DNA of 64,000 bases from Cyanobium usitatum str. Tous (GTDB taxonomy: Bacteria > Cyanobacteriota > Cyanobacteriia > PCC-6307 > Cyanobiaceae): the NCBI RefSeq assembly GCF_963920485.1, contig NZ_OY986431.1, positions 2,347,351 to 2,411,350 on the forward strand, written 5' to 3'. The notes beneath the pieces were generated by a model. It worked only from the letters and a program-made list of their open reading frames with translations. It made no database searches and was not told where the DNA came from. Both the position numbers and the translations under genes were made by a program. Numbering within the stretch: the first letter of the stretch is position 1; every line of letters starts with the position of its first letter. Shown one piece after another: positions 1 through 8,319 of this stretch.

Positions 1-443
1 TCGCCGTCTTGAAGGCGGGAGGCTTCATCGAGCTGGGCTAGGGCCGTTTTTAGGGCGGTGGCGCGCTTCTCGGCCTCGGGGCGGTCGGCGGGCAGCAGCC
101 TTTGGTTGATGTAGCTCATTTCCCGGCCCACTTCCTGCATGGGGCCGTGGATCAAGTTGGCAGTGAATACCCAGTTGCGATCATTTACGAGGGCGGCCAA
201 CTCGGGCAGGCGGTTGCGGGCTGCCAGGAAGCCCTCGGCTTGGCGCTCGATCAGGGCCATGTCCTCTGGGCTGATGGTCGGCGGCTTCTTGCCCTGGCTG
301 CCGTCACAGGCGCTCAGGCCGAGGCAGAGCACGGTGGCAAGGCAGAGCACCAGTAAACGGCGCAGCTGCTGACCAAAAGTGGTTTGACCGAAACTGGTTT
401 GGCCAAAAGCAGTGAAAACTGCAGGAATCCGCGCAGAAGCCAT
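1..443 (-). CDS. psbQ: PsbQ-like photosystem II lipoprotein (3' end beyond window)
   Basis: Lumenal lipoprotein that stabilises the oxygen-evolving side of photosystem II in cyanobacteria. The visible part starts at the ATG at 443 and holds a basic LRR stretch, a hydrophobic run and a lipobox LSAC with the Cys near residue 46. It then shows the family signature: an ARNRLPELAALV helix, NDRNW, and IHGPMQEVGREM followed by RLLP. The gene runs off the left edge, so the last helices are missing. The leader before the lipobox is longer than usual and carries a TAFGQ/TSFGQ/TTFGQ pentapeptide repeat, so a later start is possible, although no better start codon is seen. It is divergent from purU. Identity rests on motif recall from the PsbQ family and is fairly secure. 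Confidence 0.85.
   Translation of the reverse strand, partial: MASARIPAVFTAFGQTSFGQTTFGQQLRRLLVLCLATVLCLGLSACDGSQGKKPPTISPEDMALIERQAEGFLAARNRLPELAALVNDRNWVFTANLIHGPMQEVGREMSYINQRLLPADRPEAEKRATALKTALAQLDEASRLQDG
371..415. repeat. Three imperfect 15-bp tandem repeats in the psbQ leader
   Basis: Units at 371-385, 386-400 and 401-415 are near copies of GACCAAAAGTGGTTT. The unit length is a multiple of three, so the psbQ frame is kept. On the minus strand it reads as three FGQ-containing pentapeptides just upstream of the signal hydrophobic core. Confidence 0.75.
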
Positions 444-572
444 CAGCAGGTACCAACAACGTTTCGTGGGGGTGAGTTTATCGGGGCGGGCTGGCTCTTC
501 CGGCCTGTCTGTTGCCCCTCGCAACCTGGCCCTAAATGCCGCCGAGGTGCTACGTCTGAACTGACGTTGACC

Positions 573-1451
573 ATGGCCATGACTACCGCCACCGCCATCC
601 TGCAGATGATCTGCCCGGATCAACCCGGACTGGTGCGGGAATTGTCTGGCTGGGTGGCAGCTAACGGCGGCAACATCGTGCACGCCGACCACCACAGCGA
701 TCAAGGCGCCGGCTTGTTTTTGAGCCGGATTGAGTGGCAGCTTGAGGGTTTCGGGCTGCCGCGGCAGGCGATCTGTCCCACGGCCAGCGCCCTGGCGGAG
801 CGTTTGGGCGGCCAATACAAGGTGAACTTCTCAGATGTGCGCCCGCCAGTGGCGATCTTCGTGAGCAAGCAGGACCACTGCCTGCTGGATTTGCTGTGGC
901 GCACGCGCACGGGCGAGTTGCCGATGCAGGTGCCGCTGGTGATCTCCAACCATCCCGACCTTGGTCCTATGGCTGAGGAATTTGGGGCTCGCTTTGCCCA
1001 TGTGCCTATCTCAGCCGCCAACCGGGAGGCGGCTGAAGCACGGCACCTGGAGCTGCTTGCTGAGCACGGCATCGAGCTGGTGATCCTGGCCAAGTACATG
1101 CAGGTGCTGACGCCGGCATTTTTGGAGAGCTTTGATCCACCGGATGCTTTCCACCGAGTGATCAACATCCACCACTCTTTCCTGCCTGCCTTCCAGGGCG
1201 CCCAGCCCTATCACCGGGCCTGGGAGCGGGGCGTGAAGCTGATCGGTGCCACCGGGCACTACGTGACTGAGCAGCTGGACGGGGGCCCGATCATTGCCCA
1301 GTCCACCGTGCCCGTGGGCCATCGTGACGAGATCGATGACCTGATCCGCCTCGGCCGCGACTGCGAACGCCTGGCGCTGGCCCGGGCCGTGCGCCTGCAC
1401 CTCAAGCGCCAGATAATGGTTTACCGGGGGCGGACGGCGGTGTTTGCTTGA
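573..1451 (+). CDS. purU: Formyltetrahydrofolate deformylase PurU
   Basis: Hydrolyses 10-formyl-THF to THF plus formate, balancing the one-carbon pool and supplying formate. The protein is 292 aa from the ATG at 573 (a second ATG at 579 is equally possible). The first ~80 residues form an ACT domain beginning ATAILQMICPDQPGLVREL. The rest is a formyltransferase domain with VISNHPDL, ELVILAKYMQVL, the NIHHSFLPAFQGA block carrying the catalytic Asn and His, and GATGHYVTEQLDGGPIIAQ carrying the catalytic Asp. The open frame extends upstream to 384, but that part overlaps psbQ and has no family similarity, so it was rejected. Length and motifs match the family. Confidence 0.93.
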   Translation: MAMTTATAILQMICPDQPGLVRELSGWVAANGGNIVHADHHSDQGAGLFLSRIEWQLEGFGLPRQAICPTASALAERLGGQYKVNFSDVRPPVAIFVSKQDHCLLDLLWRTRTGELPMQVPLVISNHPDLGPMAEEFGARFAHVPISAANREAAEARHLELLAEHGIELVILAKYMQVLTPAFLESFDPPDAFHRVINIHHSFLPAFQGAQPYHRAWERGVKLIGATGHYVTEQLDGGPIIAQSTVPVGHRDEIDDLIRLGRDCERLALARAVRLHLKRQIMVYRGRTAVFA

Positions 1452-1498
1452 TGTGAGGGTTCTGATGATGGAAAAAGCCTGTGGGCCTGATGTTTGTC

Positions 1499-1520
1499 AA
1501 GCGGAGGGCTCGATCCGCTT
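1499..1520. terminator. Possible hairpin between convergent purU and the metalloprotease
   Basis: AAGCGGA (1499-1505) and TCCGCTT (1514-1520) form a perfect 7-bp inverted repeat with an 8-nt loop, exactly at the convergent gene ends. No U-tract follows on either strand, so intrinsic termination is only a guess. Confidence 0.35.
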
Positions 1521-4500
1521 AGACCGGCACATCAATCCCTAGAAGGGCGTTGCTGCCCAGTCCGTAGAGGCTGCCGTCGAAGAACAGCGGTGAGGGATAG
1601 CTGCCGCTGGTGGTGGATCCGAGGGCGGTGGGCTGGAACACGAAGACGTCTTCGTTGGTGGCGCTGAGGCTGGTGCCGCCGGTGGAGGCGCTGGCGTTGC
1701 CGCCGGTGGTAAGGAACATCCGGCCGTCGGCGGCCACGTCGATGGCGGTGATGTTTTCGGCTTTGCTGGTGATGCCCACGTCGCTCATGTCGGCGTAGAG
1801 GCTCCAGCTGCCGGCGGTGGTGGTGCCGACGCTGGTGGGCACAAAGCGCAGGATGTCTTGGGCGGCAAAGCTGCTTACACCGGTCACGCCGCCGCTGCCC
1901 CGGGTGGAGATCAGCCAGGAGCCGTCGGGCAGCCCTGTTACGGCGTCGATCTTCTCGGCTTTGGTGGTGAGGCCCACGTCGCTGCCGTCGAAGAACATCG
2001 ACACGTCGAACCCCCCGCTGGTGTTGCGGCTGAGGCGGGCCAGATCCGAGTCGTCGAAGGCGGTGCCCGAAAGGGTGATCGGGCTCTGGAAGGCCACCAC
2101 TACCTCATCGGGGCTGACGATGTGGAAATCGCGCAGCACCGCACCGCTCAGTCCGCTGGCGTTGCCGTTCAGCCAGGTGGAGAAACTGCTGCCATCGAAG
2201 GCGATGATGTCGTTGCGCTGGGCCGTCAGGCCGCCCATCACCGAAGCCGAGGAGCTGGTGACGGCGCTGCTCAGGCTGAAGAACAGGACCGGGCTCGGCT
2301 GAGGCGGCGGCACGAGAATGCTGAGCTCGCCGGTGGTGGTGTCGGTGCCGGAGTTGCCGGCGGCGTCGGTGGCGGTGACAACCACGTTGTAGCTGGGGCC
2401 GGCTGCGAGGGGGTCGCTCCACTGGAGCGACCAGGTGCCGTTGCCGTTGTTGATGGCACTGCGGCTGATGCCACCGATGCTGACGCTCACCTGGGCGGCC
2501 GCCTCGCTGATGGTGCCGCTGAGTAGGGGTGTGGTGTCCTCGGTGGTGAGGGCGTTGACGCTGACGAGGGGGGCAACGGTGTCGACGGTGAGGGCGAAGG
2601 GGCTAGAGAGGCTGCCCAGCTTGCCGCTGGTGCTGTCGACTAACCGGGCGGTGTAGGCGAAGCTGTTGCTGCCGGCGCTCTCCTGCAGGGAGATGCTCCA
2701 GCTGGTTGGGTCGGTGGCGCTGACATCGGCGCTGCCGAGCTGCAGGCCATCGCGGTAAAAGGCGATCGATTGGCCGAGGTCGAGGGCCTGGCTGAGGCTG
2801 CCGGAGAAGCTGAGGTCGGTGCTGCTGGTGGCGGCGCCGCTGAGCAGGCCGTTGACTGAACTGATCGTCACGTCTGCTAGCACCGGCCCCGAGAGGCTGC
2901 TGACCAGATCGGCATAGCTGAAACTGATGCTGTTGAAAACAATGTTTTCGACGCTGTTCCAGACTTGGTCGACATCGAAGCTGCCGGAGGTGCGGGAGAA
3001 CAGCAGCGAATTATCGGAGAGTGCGTAGCTGAGCAACTCGATCGACTCGCTGAAATACAACCAGTCGATGCCCTCATCGCCGTAGTAGGTGTCGGAGCCG
3101 AGGCTGTCGTAGAAGCTGTCGTTGCCACCGCCACCGCGGAAGCTGTTGTTGACATCGTTACCGTAGAAGCTGTCGTTGCCGCTGCCACCGATGGCGGCCT
3201 CGATAATCGTGCCGGCGGCGATCGTGAGGTTGCCGATCTTGCCGCCGATGTTGGAAATGGAAGGCGCCGTTGAGTTGCTTTGGGAGGGGGCCAGATTGAT
3301 CAACTGGTTGGCGCTGAAATTGCTGACGTTGAGGGTGTCGTAGCCGTCGCCGTCAACGATCGTGTGGGCCGTGGATCCTGCGTAGGTGCTGAATAGGTTC
3401 CAGATCTGGCTCTGGGCAGCAGTGATGTTGGTGCCAACGCCATAGATGGTGTCGCCTTGGAAGGCACTGGCGGTGCTGTAGCCCTGAGTTCCGTAAAGAT
3501 CGTTGAGCGCCATCCAGTCGACCGCCATCGGTGTCTGCAACCAGGCGAACGAGGCTCCGGTGGTGGTGTTCTCCGCTTGATCCCAGTACGACATCATCGT
3601 CGCCTGCCAAGAATCATTGGCGAACTGAGCCGAAACTGCGTAGGTGAGGGGCGTACCAGTATAATTGTATTGACCTTGGTGGCCTAGACCAAGTGCATGG
3701 CCGATCTCATGAAAGATCGTCTGTGGCGTGTAGGTGTTGTAATTCGACCTGCTGTTGTCCCAGGAGGCCTGGACATTGACGACGCTGTAGTCAATGATGA
3801 GGTCCTGCTTCGAGCTGTCGGCATACCAGCCAGTAGCCGTGTAGGCGTAAGCACCACTGTCATTGTCGGTGAAGCGGATATCGCCTCCTGAACCGGTCAC
3901 CTCCTGGAAGTTGATCCCCAACGTGGCCGAATACAGCTTGAACACCTCGCGGGTCAGAGTCCGGCGATCGGAAGAGAGGCCGTCTATGTCATTCCCCCAA
4001 CCCGTTACGTTGTACGTGATGGTTCCGTTATTGGCACCGTTGCCGCTACTGCTGAGGTTGTAACGGCGTGAATAGGTACCTGCCTCCAGCCAGAAGTCGC
4101 GCGTCAGGTAGTTCGCCAGGGTTTGCAGGCTGACCGGTGCGTTGGCCGCTGCGCTGGCGGTGCTGCCGGTGGGGGTGGTGATGACGCTGACTTCTCCCAT
4201 CGGGCTTCTGCCGGCACCATTGCAGGCCATGCAGACGCAGCGGCCGGCATGGAAGCGGCTGTCGATCGCATCGAGATCGATCGAGTCATCAGACACCGAG
4301 CTGTCGCTGCTAATGGCGGTAACCCTGGCAAGGGCCACGGTTAGGGCATCACGGGCCACCGGGGCTGCGAGGAGGGCGCCAGGGCTGGTCACGATGTCGC
4401 GCTGCTCCGGCTCCACAGAGGTTGGGGCTGCGAGAGCATCTGAAGCTCGGGTGGGGAATTCCGCCTTGAAGCCGGCCATGAAAAGGCTCTCAGTCCCTAG

Positions 4501-4566
4501 GAAATTCTCCTCCGGGCGACTGGCACGGGCGGGGATTTCGGGCTCAAAACGGCCGAGATTCGCCAT
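1519..4566 (-). CDS. M10-type RTX-like metalloprotease with Ig-like and C-terminal repeat domains
   Basis: Large (1015 aa) predicted secreted zinc protease. HEIGHALGLGH at about residues 286-296 is the HExxHxxGxxH metzincin site, and MMSYWDQ at about 324-330 is the Met-turn, as in serralysins. Residues ~455-500 hold glycine/aspartate-rich RTX-like calcium nonapeptides (GGSGNDSFYGN and GGGGNDSFYD). Residues ~660-760 look like a bacterial Ig-like domain (VTATDAAGNSGTD). About 845-1010 is a repeat region with DGSDVGLTTKAE/DMSDVGITSKAE and ILRFVPTSVG/VFVFQPTALG pairs. There is no N-terminal signal peptide, which fits type I (RTX) export. No exporter lies beside it; the only type I system in the window is at 57.4-62.3 kb. 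The substrate is unknown. An odd CVCMACNGAG cysteine cluster lies near residue 110. Confidence 0.85.
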   Translation of the reverse strand: MANLGRFEPEIPARASRPEENFLGTESLFMAGFKAEFPTRASDALAAPTSVEPEQRDIVTSPGALLAAPVARDALTVALARVTAISSDSSVSDDSIDLDAIDSRFHAGRCVCMACNGAGRSPMGEVSVITTPTGSTASAAANAPVSLQTLANYLTRDFWLEAGTYSRRYNLSSSGNGANNGTITYNVTGWGNDIDGLSSDRRTLTREVFKLYSATLGINFQEVTGSGGDIRFTDNDSGAYAYTATGWYADSSKQDLIIDYSVVNVQASWDNSRSNYNTYTPQTIFHEIGHALGLGHQGQYNYTGTPLTYAVSAQFANDSWQATMMSYWDQAENTTTGASFAWLQTPMAVDWMALNDLYGTQGYSTASAFQGDTIYGVGTNITAAQSQIWNLFSTYAGSTAHTIVDGDGYDTLNVSNFSANQLINLAPSQSNSTAPSISNIGGKIGNLTIAAGTIIEAAIGGSGNDSFYGNDVNNSFRGGGGNDSFYDSLGSDTYYGDEGIDWLYFSESIELLSYALSDNSLLFSRTSGSFDVDQVWNSVENIVFNSISFSYADLVSSLSGPVLADVTISSVNGLLSGAATSSTDLSFSGSLSQALDLGQSIAFYRDGLQLGSADVSATDPTSWSISLQESAGSNSFAYTARLVDSTSGKLGSLSSPFALTVDTVAPLVSVNALTTEDTTPLLSGTISEAAAQVSVSIGGISRSAINNGNGTWSLQWSDPLAAGPSYNVVVTATDAAGNSGTDTTTGELSILVPPPQPSPVLFFSLSSAVTSSSASVMGGLTAQRNDIIAFDGSSFSTWLNGNASGLSGAVLRDFHIVSPDEVVVAFQSPITLSGTAFDDSDLARLSRNTSGGFDVSMFFDGSDVGLTTKAEKIDAVTGLPDGSWLISTRGSGGVTGVSSFAAQDILRFVPTSVGTTTAGSWSLYADMSDVGITSKAENITAIDVAADGRMFLTTGGNASASTGGTSLSATNEDVFVFQPTALGSTTSGSYPSPLFFDGSLYGLGSNALLGIDVPV

Positions 4567-4901
4567 GGCGGAAACAGGGGCTCAAAACGACTACGGACCA
4601 GGAGGATTAAGGGTTGGGCCGCACAATCCCGAGTGGACTGAAAGTGGGTGGCATCCGAACGCTTGCGCGGACTGGGTGCCGCAATCCAAACGGCTATAGA
4701 CCTGGCCTGGCTAAAAGAGCGCTGCGAACAGCTCCTATCGAGTTTTAGCTCAGGAGAGGGGGGAGGTGTTCCCACCAGAAGTTTTCTTTGGAAGAACCTG
4801 GAATTTGGTGGCCTCAGATTTCTCATAGCACTCCAGTAGTGGCTGTAGTCACCCGCCGCCTCTCCCTCTGGATATCACGAAACCGCCACGCCTGCCTGGT
4901 C
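4567..4901. other. Intergenic region upstream of the metalloprotease gene
   Basis: These 335 bp separate the 3' end of the radical SAM gene from the start of the metalloprotease gene on the same strand. Short open frames on both strands show no recognisable motif. The region presumably carries the metalloprotease promoter, but no convincing -35/-10 pair, Shine-Dalgarno site or RNA gene was seen. Confidence 0.4.
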
Positions 4902-6473
4902 TCATGCCTGTACGCCATTTTTCTGAGTCAGGGCGAGTGCTTCGGCTCGATGCCGCTCCAGGGTTGCGGGGGGCAGCGGCCCCTCCAAGTGGGCCCAGGG
5001 CAATACCCGCTCGCTGTTCCAGGTGGCGTGGATCACTTCCTCCCAGGCTGGTGGGCTTTGCGGGCCTGAGGTTTGCTCCCGCACCGCCCGATAGGCCTGC
5101 TTCCAGCCCCCCAGGCTCTCGTGCTTGCCGCGGGCAGCAGCGATCACCGGCGCTAGGCGACGGTCGCTGCGCGACAGCAGCGCCTGGATCACGCTCCAGC
5201 CGTAGCTCTCGGGGCGTAGCTCGATGCCCTTGGGCTTGAGCCGCTTGGCCAGCAGCTTGAGTCGCTTGTCGGCTTCGGGTCGCACGCCTTGCCACTGGAA
5301 CGGCGTGTGGGCCTTGGGCACGAAGCTGCTCACTCCCAGGGTGAGCCTCAGGCCGGGAGTGGCCTTTTTCAGAGCTAAAAGCAGCTCGGCGGTGGCTTCC
5401 ACATCGACGTCTTCTTCCGTCGGCAGGCCCACCATGCCGTAGAGCTTCAGGCCCGTGAGCCCGCCCTCCTTGGCATAGCGGGCTGCTGAGTAGATCTCTT
5501 CGGTGGCCAGCTTCTTGTTAACCACCTGGCGCATGCGCTCGCTGCCGCTTTCAATCGCGATCGTGAGCGATTTGCTGCCACGTTTGGCCAGGATTCGGCC
5601 CAGCTCGGCGGTCACGGTGGCGGCCCGCACCGAGCTGACGCTCACCCGGGTGCCTTCAAAGCGGTCTTGATCCAGCCAGGCCAGCAGGTCGGCGAATTGG
5701 GGGTGCTGGGTGACTGAGGCTCCCAGCAATCCCAGGCGCTGGGTGGCGACCAAACCCTTTTCCACCGCCGGGATCAGGCCGTCTTCCAGGCTGGGGGTGC
5801 GAAAGGGCAGGGTGAGGTAGCTGGCCAGACAGAAGCGGCACAGCTCCGGACAGCTGCGCGCCACCTCCACCATGTGGATCGAGGGCCAGGCCGCCTCCGG
5901 GGTGATCACCGCCGAATGGCTCAAGGTGTTGCCGCGCCAGGTTTGTTTGGCCACCGTGGCCGGGATACCCGCTTCTGTTGGCTCCACCGCAAGCAGATCG
6001 CCCTCGGGGCTGTAGCGGGGGGCATAGAGGCTGGGCACATACACGCCCGGCACCTGGGCTAGCTGACGGAGCCGTTCGGCCCGCGGCTCCTCGCGGTGCG
6101 CCTGCAGGGCATCCACAAAGGCGGGCAGCAGCAGCTCGCCGTCGCCCAGCAACACCACATCAAAAAATGGCGCCAGGGGCTCGGGGTTGGCCGTGAGCAC
6201 CGGCCCACCGCCGAACACGATTGGATCGTCGTCGCCGCGCTCGGCCGCCCAGATCGGAATGCGCTGCTGCTCCAGCAGATCCAGCAGCACCGGCCCATCC
6301 AGCTCCCAGCTCAGCGAAAGGCCAAACAGGTCGCAGTGGCGGTGCACTGGGTCGCCCTGGTCAGTGAATAGGCGCCGCACATCCACATCGGCCCGCTGGG
6401 CCAGGGTCGCCCACACCACCTGGTAGCCCAGGCTGGTGATGCCCACCGTGTAGGTGCTGGGGAAGGCCAACAC
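4902..6473 (-). CDS. Radical SAM protein with B12-binding-like N-terminal domain
   Basis: Probable radical SAM enzyme of unknown substrate. The N-terminal third resembles the Rossmann-like cobalamin-binding part of B12/radical SAM proteins (VGITSLGYQ, LFGLSLSWE, IVFGGGPVLTANPEPL, DVVLLGDGE), but no DxHxxG cobalamin motif is evident. The radical SAM site is SCPELCRFC (CxxxCxxC) near residue 208, followed by a TIM-barrel-like region with IAIESGSERMRQVVNKK and KLYGMVGLPTEEDVD. The GTG at 6473 is used as the start. The frame stays open upstream to about 6551 and reads EILLFEPAPAEAGALRA, which looks like a real first beta strand, so the true start may be a CTG or other non-ATG codon up to 78 nt earlier. 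Confidence 0.85.
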   Translation of the reverse strand: MLAFPSTYTVGITSLGYQVVWATLAQRADVDVRRLFTDQGDPVHRHCDLFGLSLSWELDGPVLLDLLEQQRIPIWAAERGDDDPIVFGGGPVLTANPEPLAPFFDVVLLGDGELLLPAFVDALQAHREEPRAERLRQLAQVPGVYVPSLYAPRYSPEGDLLAVEPTEAGIPATVAKQTWRGNTLSHSAVITPEAAWPSIHMVEVARSCPELCRFCLASYLTLPFRTPSLEDGLIPAVEKGLVATQRLGLLGASVTQHPQFADLLAWLDQDRFEGTRVSVSSVRAATVTAELGRILAKRGSKSLTIAIESGSERMRQVVNKKLATEEIYSAARYAKEGGLTGLKLYGMVGLPTEEDVDVEATAELLLALKKATPGLRLTLGVSSFVPKAHTPFQWQGVRPEADKRLKLLAKRLKPKGIELRPESYGWSVIQALLSRSDRRLAPVIAAARGKHESLGGWKQAYRAVREQTSGPQSPPAWEEVIHATWNSERVLPWAHLEGPLPPATLERHRAEALALTQKNGVQA

Positions 6474-6581
6474 GGCACGCAGGGCACCGGCCTCAGCAGG
6501 GGCGGGTTCGAACAGCAGGATTTCCTGGTTCAGGTGAGATGCCAGATGGTGACCTCCAGCGTCTCACCACGGGGGCGCGAT

Positions 6582-7004
6582 TTACTTACCGGCCAGGGCG
6601 GAGAGGGGGCCAAGCAGGCCACTGATGGCGGCGTTGGCATCGGCAGCTGATGGAGTTCCCTTGCTGAAGGTGCCGCTTAAGCCTTGGGCAGCGCTTTCGA
6701 TGGCGGCCCACCTATCCCCGGCCAGGGGCTTCACTACTGGTGCTGCCTTCTCCCAGATCGCCTGGAAGCCCCCCATGGAGGCTGCGGCACCGGCTAGATC
6801 GCCTGCGGCCACCTTGCTTTGGCCCTGCTTGAGCAGGTCGAGCACCGGGGTCACGGCTGGCCCTAGGGCCGTCTGGGCGGCACCCGTGGCAGCAGAGGTG
6901 GCGGCGTCCTTGGCGCTCTTGGTGACCTGGTCACAGCCGGTGAGGCTTAGGCCACCCGCAAGAGTCAGGGCGATGCCGCCGGCGAGCAGGGAAATGTGAC
7001 GCAT
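6582..7004 (-). CDS. Small lipoprotein of unknown function
   Basis: A 140-aa predicted lipoprotein. The start at 7004 gives a clean signal: MRH, a hydrophobic Ala/Gly/Leu core and the lipobox SLTGC with the Cys near residue 24. The mature part is Ala-rich and helical (SAKDAATSAATGAAQTAL) and has a conserved-looking VKPLAGDRWAAIESAAQGL segment. A longer open frame to 7223 has no signal and was rejected. It lies just upstream of the radical SAM gene on the same strand and divergent from the orphan gene at 7170. I do not recognise the family; the cell envelope location is the only firm inference. Confidence 0.75.
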   Translation of the reverse strand: MRHISLLAGGIALTLAGGLSLTGCDQVTKSAKDAATSAATGAAQTALGPAVTPVLDLLKQGQSKVAAGDLAGAAASMGGFQAIWEKAAPVVKPLAGDRWAAIESAAQGLSGTFSKGTPSAADANAAISGLLGPLSALAGK

Positions 7005-7169
7005 GGAGGAGCTGTTCAACCAACTTTTGGACGCTAGGGACCTCAGCTGGGAGAACTGATTTCTTCGGTTTGTTGTAAGGACTGATACCAAACTGCGCCA
7101 GGCTGTGCAGTGGGCGCCAAGCTGACAGGGTGCGGCCAAGTGCTGACAATCCTTCGAAGCCTCCTGGCC

Positions 7170-8306
7170 ATGACCGCCAAGCGTCGTCAATTCATCTCCC
7201 CCTTCCAGTACAACCCAGGCCAAGACCCCACGGTGGTCACCTATTTGCAGGGCCTCAAGGGTGGTGACGCACCGGGTACTTTCCTGTTAGTAGGCGCAAA
7301 CAATTCGCCGGGGCCTACCCCGGTGGGGTTGGTGTATCAAGGGCCCTTGGATGCGGTGAATAAAAACGGTGTCAGTGGTTCTGGAACCTGGAGCACCGTG
7401 GCCGTGCCAAATAAATTCGGCGCTGCGGGCACCAGCGTGTATGGCCCCGACAATCTCGGTGCCGGCCTCGGCAATCTCGTGGGTGCTTATACCCGTGATC
7501 TGCGCAATAAGACTCCATCGGCAGAAAATCCAGCCGTTGTTGGCTTCGTCTACACCGGAGCGGTGGATGGCACGACGGGTCGCGGTTGGCGCAGTGTGCA
7601 GGGCACCACTCAGCTGGGCACGAAGGGGACCTACACCTTTGTCCATTCCGTTGATGGGGGCCTAGCAGTCGGGAACACCGATAACGCCGATGTCGATGGC
7701 ATCACCGGTTACTTCAGCCTCAATTCCACCGCTTTCATCGTTGAGTTGGCTACGGGCCGCCAAATCCCCATCCGCTTCCCGGGAGAGCGCGATCCGTTGG
7801 TGACCCACACGGCTTATGGAATCTGGGCCAATGGCCAAGGTTCCTACACAATTGCTGGGGGATCTGGCGACGCCCTGAATCGATCAGGAGGGCGATTGGA
7901 AGCAGGTGAAGGGTATCTGATCGATTACGACAGCATCACGGGTAAGTTCTCTAACTACACGGATTTCTCTTATCGAAATCGAGATCGCACCGACCTGATA
8001 AGCCACTTTGAAGGGATTTATCGCACAGAGAATGGCAACTACCGCCTGCCTGCTACCAGTGTTGGTCTGAACAATGAGGAAGACCTGGCGATCGCCTCCA
8101 TTGTCACTGTAAAACGCAATGAAAGGGGTGGATTTCGTGCCAAGGCCCGTTGGCAGGATTTGGATGTGAGGCGCAGTAGCGATGGGGAGGACAGCGTGCT
8201 GAGTACCGCTAATTCGCTGTACGGGGATGTGACAGTTGGCTTTGCCAATTACCCAGACCGCAACGGCGGCCTAACTCAGCTCGATTATGTGACTCAGCTG
8301 TTATGA
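7170..8306 (+). CDS. Orphan protein with repeated YGPD/VGAY-like blades, function unknown
   Basis: A 378-aa protein from the ATG at 7170 (the open frame reaches 7110). No signal peptide or membrane segment is seen. The sequence alternates short Gly/Asn-rich strands such as GTSVYGPDNLG, NLVGAYTRD, VVGFVYTGAVDG, GTYTFVHSVDGGLAVGNTDN and YGIWANGQGSYTIAGGSGD. This pattern suggests a beta-propeller or beta-rich fold with about 40-60 residue repeats. Base composition falls towards the 3' end compared with flanking genes. It is divergent from the lipoprotein gene and convergent with acnB (13-bp gap). I cannot assign a function. Confidence 0.65.
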   Translation: MTAKRRQFISPFQYNPGQDPTVVTYLQGLKGGDAPGTFLLVGANNSPGPTPVGLVYQGPLDAVNKNGVSGSGTWSTVAVPNKFGAAGTSVYGPDNLGAGLGNLVGAYTRDLRNKTPSAENPAVVGFVYTGAVDGTTGRGWRSVQGTTQLGTKGTYTFVHSVDGGLAVGNTDNADVDGITGYFSLNSTAFIVELATGRQIPIRFPGERDPLVTHTAYGIWANGQGSYTIAGGSGDALNRSGGRLEAGEGYLIDYDSITGKFSNYTDFSYRNRDRTDLISHFEGIYRTENGNYRLPATSVGLNNEEDLAIASIVTVKRNERGGFRAKARWQDLDVRRSSDGEDSVLSTANSLYGDVTVGFANYPDRNGGLTQLDYVTQLL

Positions 8307-8319
8307 GCTGGCCTTGGCC

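Noticed and set aside
384-572. N-terminal extension of PurU
   Set aside because: It overlaps psbQ and is unlike PurU; the ACT domain begins at 573-579.
4497-4826. Short minus-strand open frame upstream of the metalloprotease gene, and a plus-strand frame at 4648-4839
   Set aside because: No recognisable motif, and the first overlaps the start of the real gene in another frame.
6495-6530. tRNA T-loop-like GGTTCGAAC sequence
   Set aside because: No acceptor or anticodon stem can be built around it; it lies in frame-consistent coding sequence upstream of the radical SAM start.
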